Source of the DNA: Bradysia coprophila
Lineage: Eukaryota > Arthropoda > Insecta > Diptera > Sciaridae
Length of the DNA: 64,000 nucleotides
Direction: 5' to 3'
Assembly (NCBI RefSeq): GCF_014529535.1
Contig: NC_050737.1
Span: 5,744,749 to 5,808,748 of the forward strand
A program made the position numbers and the translations under genes. Below the pieces are notes generated by a model, which searched no databases, was not told where the DNA came from, and saw only the letters and a program-made list of their open reading frames with translations. Below, one piece after another: positions 11,971-23,500 of the stretch; within the stretch, counting starts at the first letter, position 1; the number at the start of each line of letters is the position of its first letter.

Positions 11971-13463
11971 CTACCCCACCGCTGATAACAATACCTTTGG
12001 ACCGATCTTATCATCTAAAACTCCTCCATCCTCGGAATAATCTTCGTCTGACGATGGTAGTCCTTCAATAGTACGCCGTGATGTCGTCTGTATACTTGCT
12101 GGTTCACTTTCATTTGTTGAATCATTTCTAACATCGTCGAGTTGTGATGTCGTTTGTACATTTCCTGTATCAGTTTCATTTGCTGATTCTTGTTCATCCT
12201 TTTCGAGTCGCACGTCAAAGTTTAATGTTGGATCTGATGTTGTTGTCGTCGTAGTTGTCGTTCTTGCAGTTGTTGCAGTTGTTTGCTCATTTACAATTGG
12301 TTCAGTTGTACTTTGTGGCGTGTTTTGTATGGTACTTGTAGCGACAGGCTTTTCCGTAGCGTGCTCGTGACCCATTCCGGAACCGAATGTTCCAAACGAT
12401 GATGGAAACGAACCGAATGGTAGATGTTGATTATGGTTGTTGTGTTGATTTAAAAATTGTGTTATGAAACTGGACAGCTGAAAATTTTGATTGTTTGGGA
12501 ATGTCACTGTCGGATTCGATGGGGGGAATTGTGTCTGATGATTAAACAATGAACCGTGTTGCTGAACGCCAAATCCGGATGTAGAAAATGCTTGCTGGAA
12601 GTTCAGACCATTGTATTGATTGGGTGCATTAATTTGTTGAATTCCGACAACATTCGATACATCTGGAAAATTTGAGTCGTTTTCACGTGTCCTGCTACCA
12701 TTAACAGAATTGTACTTACGAGGGAATCCGTTTTGTGTGCTGTACTGTGTATTGAAACTAACACCAGAAAATGCATTCGACATGTTGACATCTTCGTTGC
12801 CAATATTATCACCATTTTTGTGCATTTGTGGTTCTCTTACTCGCTCTTTTAAAAAACTTGGTTCGTTTTTCATCTTATAAGACTTTGTGAAGCTTCCGAG
12901 TGCATCCAAAGTAGCGTCTACGAGATGAAAGTTATCCTTGTCGCGGAAACCGTTCCGTCGACTCACAACGGTTGATCCGGACTTCGGATCAAATCGCCAT
13001 TTCTCATCGCGTAACGATTCTCCATCGTAATAGCTGAGTGACGGATACTCTGTAAATTTGTCTACAAAGAAATCTTGAGTACCTACAATAAATCGTATCC
13101 GGCCGTTCCTTCCTCAGGATCCAAATGCTTGACAGTCACTTCGGTTTCATCACCGGCATATGTTGTTCCAACCTGCAAATAAGAATCTTAGTCATTTTTC
13201 GTTATATGAGTGGCAAATATTTGCACAGAAAAAAACCCGAATTCATTAGACTTTTTATTAAATTTAACCGATACGCGATGACTAGTCAAATTTGATTCAG
13301 CTTTTATGGCACACTCGAAAAGTGATTTCATACGATTCAGAATAAATCGGTTGTCTGCGAGAGCTAAGTTCAAACCAAAAATTCTCGTAATTACGAGAGT
13401 CAAACTTACAATGAGTTTGGTGTTGCATATTATCCTCAATTTAAAGAAATAGGACATAGGCAT
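11971..13463 (-). CDS. Asn/Gln/Thr-rich uncharacterised protein, probably secreted; frame conflict
   Basis: The main exon runs from a good acceptor (TTATTTGCAG, exon from 13172) or an alternative one (TTATTGTAG, exon from 13082) down to the stop at 11971. From about 13082 the frame is open for some 370 residues. It reads TQDFFVDKFTEYPSLSYYD, then a polar region rich in N, Q, F and G, then a Thr-rich stretch ending in a run of eight T, and an acidic tail (SSDEDYSEDGG). A possible preceding exon (13463-13410, MPMSYFFKLRII...) ends at GTAAGT and joins in phase to VGTTYAGDETEVTVKHLDPEEG. That frame meets a TAG at about 13085, where the downstream frame takes over (RIRFIVGTQDFF). One missing base near 13105, or a 57-base intron, would explain this. 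Family not recognised. The Thr run suggests mucin-like glycosylation. Confidence 0.55.
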
Positions 13464-15790
13464 GCGGCCTAAAGGATGGGTATATTTGTATACGAACAGA
13501 TCGGGTGAGAGGTGAGACTATACTACACAGTGTCTTATTATGCAATTTTGTTTCAGAACCTCCTTTTATCGCTAATGTACACTTACATATCACTCAATCT
13601 GTGGTCCGATATCAGTACCCTCTTAAGGGCAACTATCATATGTTGTTGATAACGGACTTAACGGATGAAAGCTCTGACTAACGTATTCGTAGCAGCTTGT
13701 TTAATCAAGTGAAGTAACAGATTTCAAATCAGTCTTTGGAACATATTTAAAATAAGTAAAGCTATAGATCTGATAGTAAAGCTGCTGTTTTCCGTCTGAG
13801 AAAGGTTAAAAAAAACTCCGAATTGATCTATCAACAATTTCCGTATCATAAGCATTTTAAAGCGTTGTCGACGTCAATGAAACTTAGACATGCATCTGTT
13901 TCAGCTGGTTTTCAGTTAGTTCACTCCAACAAACAAAAGTGCTTATACGTTGTTATACGGTTGAATGCGCGTGTTTACTACCGTATAAAGATGTATGAGC
14001 AACTATGTTTTCATGCCTTGGCCATAAACGGAATCATAATTTAGGCCCTCAGCATGAAAAGTTGTATACGGTGGTCCAAAACAGATGCGTAAATAACTAT
14101 TTAATAATTGGACTAGCTGAAAAATGGCTGAAGTGAATTCAGGTCCCAAATTTACTGACGTCAAGTGTTTTCGGATTTCTATTGATTATAAGTCATGAAA
14201 TGGATGCATGCAAGGAATTCCAGTCTGCATGAAACGTTTCAATTTTGCATAAATTATGTAAATTAATTCAAGAATTCAAGAACTATCTCAGCATACATCT
14301 AGTACATGTGCCATTTTCAAATAAAACAAAGTTGAAAGCCGGAATTACTTTTTTGTTCAAAATGTCTCCATTCCATGCATCTTTTTGACCCAATTTCTTC
14401 AGCTAACCTTCGTAAATTATGATTCATATTCAGCCAGGATGTCGTCAGTGACGACCTAATGCTATGTTTATTTTAACAGAAAATTGGAACAAATTCCGCT
14501 AGAAAAATGCAGAATTTTTCATCGAGCTAATTGATAAAAATTTTAATGCGCCATAGAACATTGCTCGCAAACAATGTGCAGTTCAGATATAAATTAATCA
14601 GTGACTAATTGAACATAATTTTCTGAAAATAGTCACTGGATTACATTCACAATGCAAAACATTTAAATGATTAAATTTTATTAAGTATTTTTTTGTGTTC
14701 AAAACTGTTGACTTACTCATTTGCATAATTAAAGTGTTATGGCGATGCTCAACAGGTAATATGTCTATATTATACCAGATTGTTTGTTTAATTTTCTGTT
14801 AGTTATCATATATAAAATCAATCGTATGCCCAGTAGCACACTCGTGTTGTTATTATTTTATTGAAAGAAATGGATTTTACTCGAGATTGTATTAAATACA
14901 CCGAAGCAAAGTATAACGAAAATGCGTTGATAATCTCAATTAGTTGACCCTCACCGGTTATAATGATTTTATTCGGCAATCTCAATATAATCTCTAACAA
15001 AATGTGTTATCCGTATGATTCAAGGTATATCCGATTTTTGCTTGTACTTCTGTGTTGACCGTGGTAGAAACACTTCACGAGCTCTCCGAAATTGACCTTT
15101 AATTGTTTAAAGTTTGTTGAACGCAAGTAGCACTAAATTATCTTTATTTAATGGTCAGAGTAAAATTCGTTGAATAATCTAACTGAACTGATAACTGAAG
15201 TAAGTCTCAATTGCATGTTGAGTAGTATTAGATGTGTGCGTGCATAGTGCATTGTGCATACACTTCCAAAACATTTTTTTGCAGTTCTAAAACATACCGC
15301 AGATCAGGTCAGGTTGACCTTACTTGAATTTTCAGGTTTTTATTTGAGAGGCTGTCTGGTCTGGTCCTTAATGACCTGAGCAACAGGAACCCAGATCAAA
15401 GATCGTTTGTTCCCTACTCAAGACCTTACTACTTCTATCAGAGAAATTTCCTTGTTTTCGATAAGCAAGTGCGAAACCTGAGATTGGTCTAAAGTGATAA
15501 CATTTGTGCAATATTGGCTTATGTCCATTGCAAACAGTAAGATAATAAAAAAACAATTAAAAGGTCAAACAACTGTCATGTACTCAGTTTATATCAGATT
15601 TCAGGTCAATTCCACGGCAATATAGTGACATCCTTGTCTTGTATATGAGAGTTAGTGGATGAAAGAGTGAGAGAGAATATTGGAAAAGTGATACTGTGGT
15701 TTGAAATTGTCTACCACAAATACGATGAAATTTCCAACTTTTTCTTCCTTTGGTTATAAAATGACTATTCCTTACGATGCGATGATGCAT
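13464..15790. other. Intergenic stretch
   Basis: No gene supported. It holds a probable inverted-orientation copy of the TTAA/CC MITE family at 13657-13809 (ends ttaacggatga and tctgagaaaggttaa), with weaker similarity than the other copies. A short palindromic sequence aggtcaggttgacct lies near 15306. Confidence 0.4.
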
Positions 15791-16021
15791 AACTTTGACC
15801 AGTTACACAACTTTGACCAGTTACACAACTTTGACCAGTTACACAACTTTGACCAGTTACACAACTTTGACCAGTTACACAACTTTGACCAGTTACACAA
15901 CTTTGACCAGTTACACAACTTTGACCAGTTACACAACTTTGACCAGTTACACAACTTTGACCAGTTACACAACTTTGACCAGTTACACAACTTTGACCAG
16001 TTACACAACTTTGACCATTTG
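15791..16021. repeat. 18-bp minisatellite, 13 copies
   Basis: The unit aactttgaccagttacac is repeated 12 times without a visible change, plus a thirteenth copy ending in accattt. Because 18 is a multiple of three, several frames stay open through the array (for example HNFDQL repeated on the plus strand and LCNWSK on the minus strand). There is no start context, splice site or codon bias to support translation. Near-perfect unit identity points to recent expansion. Confidence 0.95.
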
Positions 16022-17500
16022 AGTAGTGAAAGACAGAAAGATTAAGTTGTGTAACTTATCAAAGCAATGATTGTTGAATTTCCTTTGCATAATTTAAGGT
16101 AGAAATGTACGTTTGCTAGTCGAAAAATCCAACTTTTGCAAGACATTGCTCTTTTTAGTGAGTGAGACATCCAAGAAACACCCTTTTCCTCACTTAAGCA
16201 AGAGATCTTACATACGATTCTAGATACTTATAAAATTCTGTTCACATAATGTTATCCGATTTGCTTCCGATTCGCTGCTTCAATCATTTTTATTAAAAAG
16301 ATCTTTCACAAACTATATTCCAGCAGATCAGAACACATGATACCATTTTATGAATAAAATTCATGAATTCTCACACAATGTAAACATACCGTTATCAAAA
16401 TATAAATCACAGATACCAAAAACATTTCGAACGATGGTCACTTTAAACGTTCCACCAAAATGTATTATTCACTGTTGTTCTTCACTAAATTTAAGGTATA
16501 TTGCTGGTCCAGCATACTACACATCTACTTCAATAGAATTTCAAGATTCAACTGACAAAAAAAAATAAATTTTAAGAATCACTTTACGTTTGCTGTGTAA
16601 TGGTCATACTAAAGCTTTCTTAGAAGTATTACACCAGAAAAAAAAAAACAAAACGAAAATTAATTCGATTTGAACTTAAGACGATATAAATATTCTTAAT
16701 GAGATAATTCAAGTCGCGTACTCAATACAGAGGCTGTAAAATTGAACTGCAAAAAACGAGTTTGTGGTAAAATGTTCTTTTCTTGGTTGGTTGAAATACT
16801 TTTTTTTCTAAAATAAATTCGACTTCAGTGTGAAATGGTATCGCCATTGGATGCTGTTTTTATTTTGGGAAAATAACAGTAGATTACGTACCCTCACCCG
16901 AATGGCTGTGCTGGCTTTTTAGTATGTTAGAATTTAAAGTCTTTTACCCGATAAGACCAGAAAACGATTTCGAAGCAGACACAGACTATATCAGTAAAAG
17001 TAAAACACATTCATCTGTTAATGAAACGGGAAGTAAAGTGAATTCTACCTCTCACTAGCCGATAAGATATATGCATATTTGAGGTGAATTGGTTATTCAC
17101 GGGTAGATGATCATGCTCAATAAAATATTTAAATTTAACTGCAGATTACGATATTGCGGAAAGAATTACAATTTAACATACATTCAGTTGAAAGATTTAC
17201 GATCATAACTGGTTAAAAAAAACCAAGAACTTTCAGCTTTACGGTATTGCACTGTGGCTAATTTGGCTGTGTATTTTAAGTTCCATTTTAGAATTTTTAG
17301 GATCGATAAGATTTGTACTTACAACTATAACTGCATGTCCTCTTCCATTTGATGTTCATTTTTAAGTAGAAAAATCAAAAATGTCCAACATAACGTAAAC
17401 CTTCGTGAACCATCACCATGTATCGGTAGAACTCTTCAAACTCTAAGCTTGACATCGATAACTTTTCATTTTCAGATAATTTTGTGCAAACATTGACAAA
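16022..17500. other. Intergenic stretch and 5' flank of the transporter gene
   Basis: AT-rich with no supported gene. The sequence cattttcag at 17468-17475 just before the transporter start could be the acceptor of a 5' UTR intron. Confidence 0.4.
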
Positions 17501-20500
17501 ATGCCCAGAGACGGTGAAATAGCTGCCATATTCAATCCTCGACGGGTTCGGGCACCATCCGTTGTTGTCACTGGCGATTCACCGAATGGTCCCTTTAGCG
17601 GCTTTACGAATGTTGCGAACACTACCACTCCCCAATTGATTCATTCAGATTCTATAGCGTCCGGGCATCCAGATACCGTTGAGAGTATTGTTTGCATTCA
17701 GGTGAGTACATCAATACGAGGTTGAGTTTATTTACTTTACTTAAAATACTTTAAACAACGCACTTAAAGCAAAAGTGATCATAGTCGACAGCTGCCAAGT
17801 AGAGTACTGTTTTGTATGAAATTCTTTTTTACAGTGTTGTACATTTGTGTGACACACTGTCAAATTTCAGTACTCTATTTAGAGTACCACTCATGCTTGA
17901 AGTGTGTTCAAAAAGCGTAAGCACAAAAGTGGGTGGTAGTTAAAGAGGAGTTTCCATTTCATTAAACTCGTACTCTTACGAGGTTACGTGTTCTTCGTTT
18001 TCTATAGTTTCCTAATCTATAAAGTGGCACTGCAGTAGATTTTTACTAGTGATACCAAGTAGATTGTTAACCTGACAGATCCGACCAATTCAGCTTGAAG
18101 TTACGGACCTTTTTAATTTACTTTTACGGTGATCGAAACCGTGGACTGAACTAATAAAACATTTCAATTCAATTGTGACCCAAAAACAGAGTCAACAAAT
18201 TTTCAGCAAATCAAACGAATTTTCAGAACAATGCATCAACGCCAACAGCCGACACAGCTCCAACGCTGCCGAATTCTTCTCGATCCAGCAACAAATGCAA
18301 AGATTCCTGTTGCTCAGAATTGGCTCAGAAGGTTTGTGATTTGTGAAAGAGCATCATGCAAAAATAAATCGTTCCAATCATTCAGATGTATTTCGGCGTA
18401 TGTGTGACCATACTTGTAACGGCCTCATGGGTGGGCGCAACGCATTGCATCAAATTCTTATACATTCGACGAAGTAGCGTAACACATCAAACTATTATAT
18501 CCGATGACATCGATAGTAATTCATCAGTTTTCTACATTTCAAAGATGACGACGATACGTGAATTTAATGCACCATTTTTTGCATCATGGTTTTGTACGAA
18601 TTTTGCTATTTTATTCTTTCCGATATATTTACTGGGTCGGATTGCGGTGAAAAAGTGCGAAAGTCCGAGTGAAATGCTGGGTGATGTTCTGCGCGGCTTA
18701 CGGGATCGTGGCTTTACACCAGGTAAACAATATATTTAGGAACTGTTCGTAAACGATGTCTGTGCAAAGCGGAAGGTGGCGGAAATTAGTCTGATATGAT
18801 TAAGGAACACTTACGATCGTCAAATGTTCTACAAAATTTCTAATGCCTACCATTCCATAGGTCGATTTTTTAATCGTTGCATCACATTTTGTGTTCTATG
18901 GCAACTTACTACGTACTTATATGCATTATCGTTAAGAGCCCTGTTAGCCACGGACGTGATGGCCCTATTTGCCACGAATGTTGCGTGCGCTTATCTTTTA
19001 TCATGGGTGATACTTCACGAACAGTTCGTTGGAGTTCGAGTAAGTAAATCGACCAAACGTATACTTGTGGCCACGATCAACCAATTCCAATTTTTTATCC
19101 AACAGATTGTAGCTGTAATAATGTGTGATACAGGAATTGCGTTACTTGCCTATATGGACGGCATAACAGGGAGTCCTACATTAGGCGGAGTTGTGTTAGC
19201 TGTTTTATCAGCTGCTGGTTACGCAGTCTTCAAAGTAACGCTTACGCTGATATAGCTCAGTTGTGCGATGAATTTTAATTTTGTTTTCTTTGATTTCATT
19301 ACCAGGTGATGTTTAGAAAGGTCATGCGTGAACCACCTGTTGGCCAGGTAGCGTTCACATTCACAATATTAGGATTTATAAATGCGTCGCTTATATGGCC
19401 GGTGTGTTTGGCATTGTATTTTTCGGGAACGGAGAGTATGCCGTGGGAACGTGTATCTTGGATTATTTTACTTATAGCCAGTGTACTGATGTTAGGTAAA
19501 TGTTGACGGTCATTTCGTTTGTTAGAGAATGTGTTAAGACTCGATTTCCATTTCCTTTTCCATTTCAGTTTTTCATATTTTAACTCAGTTTAGTGCTGCG
19601 GTCACATACAATCTGTTCGTAACATTAGGATTGATTACTTCGGTTCCCGTTTCGGCTGGTATGTACAATGACTTTGCTAAATCCGTTTTTTTAGTTTTCT
19701 CGATCGTCTTTATTTATTAGAAATCAATTTTTTCCTTGAAATCATTTTTTTTTTTCTTCACATTATAACATAAAAAACCCAAATTAATTGAAATTAAAAT
19801 AAACAAAAAAATGACAAAGCTTTGGATGTGGTGCTTTATGGTGCGAATTTCGCTGGTATGAAATTAGCTGGTGTAGTACTGATATCAATTGGATTTTTCC
19901 TAGTCATGTTTCCGAATAATTGGCCCGATTACATAACAAGACTTATACGGTAAGTGTAAACAGCAAAATAATCATTTTGAACAAAACGAAATAAGTAAAT
20001 TGACGAGAGACGATAATTTTTATACCGATTACATTACAACTTAAAATAAGATTCGGAACGGGTTCACGTTGACCCGTTTAAGTTCAGGTTAAACCGAAAC
20101 CTGAATCTTGAGCTGAACCTGAATTTTCAGTTTCGGGCTCGACCTGAACTGAGCCTGAAATCCTAATTCAAGTTTGGGGTCAAAATTAGGTTCGAGTTTG
20201 AATCAAACCGAACCAGACCCGTTCTGGATGTTAAAAAATGACAGAGTTTAACATTTTTCATATGAAAATAAATTTAAAAAAAAACTTGAAAATCTACACA
20301 ACACTTTTCTTGATTGAAATTGTCATTTTTCCAGCTTCTACTATTATAATATTACAACGTAAAAAAATCAAATTAATTATTATTCAAATTGTTTGTGTTT
20401 GTTGAAACTGTTCAATTATCATTTTCATTTTATCTATTATGATTTCAACCATTTCAACAATTAGTTTTGTATTTTAAATTGGGATTTTGTCAAAATTTTT

Positions 20501-20589
20501 CCAGAAAAACTGGTCGTGCAATCCTCCGAAACCAATGTTGTTGCGAATTCGCCGAAATTGATTACGATAAGTCGGTAGGATTTATTTAA
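17501..20589 (+). CDS. SLC35F3/F4-like solute transporter (nine exons)
   Basis: Exons 17501-17701, 18227-18331, 18386-18722, 18861-19039, 19106-19234, 19306-19495, 19569-19658, 19820-19949 and 20505-20589 join in phase to about 481 aa. A polar N-terminal domain of about 100 residues (with a CKDSCC cluster) precedes some ten hydrophobic helices. Recognised family segments are SWVGATHCIKFLY, FNAPFFASWFCTNFAILFFP, FCVLWQLTTYLYALSL, YLLSWVILHEQFVGVR, ALLAYMDG and LISIGFFLVMFPNNW. These match the SLC35F3/F4 branch of drug/metabolite transporters. SLC35F3 is reported as a thiamine transporter; the substrate here is inferred only. The tail contains CCCEF. The acceptor before exon 8 (atgacaaag) lacks a pyrimidine tract. 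AATAAA lies near 20637. Confidence 0.88.
17756..17909. repeat. CAACGCACTT-ended MITE in intron 1 of the transporter
   Basis: Starts caacgcactt and ends cttgaagtgtgtt, matching the better preserved copy at 37488-37647 over its length, including ttacagtgttgtaca and gtgtgacacactgtcaa. No clear target duplication. Intron location implies insertion without loss of the gene. Confidence 0.65.
20060..20230. repeat. Degenerate short repeat, intron 8 of the transporter
   Basis: Irregular repeats of aacctgaa, gacctgaa and their complement ggttcaggtt fill about 170 bases of the last intron. They are low-complexity and non-coding. Confidence 0.5.
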
Positions 20590-23500
20590 AAAAAAAACTC
20601 CACAGAAAAAAAATCACAGAAAAAAATCAATTGAGAATAAAAATAAACAAACAAATTAAATACAAAATCAATTTAAAATCATTTGAAATTTATACCGAAA
20701 AAAGATTTTTTTTTATTTCCAATTCATTTTTACATTTAACATTCTGTTCATTGTTGTACATTTTATGTAAATTTTTATTGACTTATTTTGCAAATTTTTA
20801 TTTTATTTCATTTTTTATCACAAAATTGAGTTGTTTCGCTAATTTTAAATGTCGATAACATTTTTTTATTATTCTGAATTATGAACAGATATATTTAACA
20901 TAATATATATTTGCTAATGGACCCTCTCTCTATCTCTCTCTCTCACTATCCTAATTTCTTTTCGGAGAGTCGATCGGTTTTAAAAGCTCCATCTAGTTGA
21001 AACTTTTTTAATTACTAAAATTTGGATGAAAACATTTACTTCGTTATCTTAAACTAGCGTTCCAAACGTACGGTCGATTAGGCTCAGGAAGAGAGTATAG
21101 TTAATTTGAACGAACGGAGGAAAACTACAATAAGCGAATGATCCTGACGATAGAAATTTATAAGTTCAGTTTCAAGCAGGCACGGATTCTATTGTTTTTG
21201 TACTCAGTAAGTACATTAAATTAAGAACCCTACTGTCTGAGAAATTTTATCCGCGCATATCCACGCCGAAGTGGGTACCGGCTTTTACACAAAATCAAAA
21301 CTAATTCAACTCCAAGTGAAATCGATTCTAACATTTTTGGGCTAAGAAATGTGTTCTTTGAACTATTGTCGTCAAATCTTATGAAAACTATACTCACCCA
21401 TCCGCAACTCCACTAAAACTTTTCAATGAGCCTTTTCCTATCCATGTGAAGCGTTCCGTTCCGAATTTTTTACTTTCAACGAGTCATCACACCCAACCAG
21501 GATGGAAAGAAAAATTCTTAGGCTAGTTTTGGCATCTGGGAACCAAGCCCTGTCGACATACAATCCAGGAAAAAGCAAATGTGTCAATTTTTCGCCTTGT
21601 GGTGATTTCAAAAAGAACTCGATAGTTTCTATCTGCAGCAGCTACATAGATCGGTTGAACAGTACAGAAAAAGTGTTCAAATCAGACATTGTCGCTTCGC
21701 TATTTTCGTAAATATTTTAAGCGGCATTTCAGCGGCAATTGCAGTGGAATTCTAGTGAAGCACAATTTAAATAATTTTCGATAACTTTAAGACAGAGAAC
21801 TCGTATACGTAACATTAAATCCAACTCTTCAATAAACTATTTTGACGAATTGAATTCTCATGTTATTACAATTACATCTGAAGAATTTGTAACTCTGTGG
21901 AGTCGTCAGTGTTAGAGAAATTGTAGTTGTAAGAACAAAAATGTACGCCAACAAGATGATTTTATGCAGTACTTGGAACATGAAAGGTTTAGTCTTTTTT
22001 TTTTTGTTCATCCAAATGATTAGTTTCAATCAGATCGATTTTTTAAACCATCAGCTCGCTGTATCGCTAACATATCTATCTCTAATCTTCATTCTGCTGT
22101 CTGTAAAAACTATACGCCATAAAATTTCGTGGTTTTTTTAGTCGTTTTTTTTCAAATTTTAAGTTTTCGTTTTTTTAGGGGTTTTTAATTTTAGAAAATC
22201 ATTACAGCTTACAACTAACTAAAATAGATTTTAAATAAAAGATGCTTTTGTTAAAAGTAACATCAAAAAACCGTTACGTTGGCACCTTTTATACCTGTTC
22301 TGATGTAAAATATTGAAAATTTATTATAATCTTTAGACACTGTTTTCCCACCTTCATCCTTTTCTCTCTCTTTTTTTTATTGAAATTATTTTATAATATT
22401 CATGACTAAATTGTTTGGTATTTAGTTGCAACAATATTTTCGGATTCAATCACGTGACTTTCATTGAATATTTACAGAAAATATTTAGCGATCAAACAGA
22501 TATCTGCATGAAATGTCTGTAAATTTTTTCGTTCCACATTCTGTTTCTAAATTTTCTTGGTCGTCAATTCATTGGATAATAAAGTTACTAAAAACTAACA
22601 CCGAAAACTATTTCGAAGTGGAGTAAGAGGTTGACATATCCTAAATGTTTAGAAGGCAAACCGATTTTTTTTGTATTATGAGTTGATATTTATGAACTGG
22701 TAGAAAACGGTCGGAAATATTAAATGTGGGGTATGGGGTACGTAGGCACTATTTTTTTGTATATTCGATATATCAAGAATTATTATTTACATTATAGAAA
22801 CGTGTATCGATCGTTTGCTGAGTATCTCTTAAAAATTTAACGAAACATATCCCACAATTTGATTCACGTAACAAATACTTGACAAACTATATTGCACATA
22901 CTCTCCTTCAATGCTAAGTATTATGCTTCAAAAATCATTCGAAAAAATAGGATAATTTCAGGGTTTTCTATCAAATTCCGCTTGTACATTTTATGGGCAA
23001 CAAGTGTTCAGTACTATGTTCAACTGTAGTAGATCCGAGCGGAAACCAATACTCAAAAATTTATTTCACAAACCTCATTCCCGGATACTCAATTCCCCTA
23101 GTGGCTTTTCCATTTGAGTCAATCCAAGTAACGAAATTCATTTTTATTTGTAAATACGAAAATTCTATTTCTATTTTCTAAACTCACGACGAAAGATAAG
23201 GTAAGTTTTGGAAAACATATGTCACATCGTATTCGTTGGTCTCCTCTTTCTTTTCAAATTTAATCGAACGCGAATGCAGGGAGAATCACACGGAACTAAG
23301 GTTTCGTCTGCTTGTGTGACCTCGAACTCGAATTTGAGAAGAAAAAATTAAAATCCTAACACGAATTTCCTCACAGTTTTTACCAGCTGGTTTTTATCTA
23401 CGAATCATATTTAATTGGATCCATAAAACATAACGCCTATAAATATATGTACATTAAAAAATATAAATCAGACGAACAGAGCCAGTCTGTGCTAATTTGG

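Noticed and set aside
15304-15322. Palindromic aggtcaggttgacct as a nuclear hormone receptor site
   Set aside because: Half-sites are separated by three bases rather than the one typical for the ecdysone receptor, and no promoter is nearby.
15772-16045. CRISPR array or repeat-protein gene at the 18-bp repeat
   Set aside because: Units are directly adjacent without unique spacers, and the organism is eukaryotic. No start context or splice sites support a protein.
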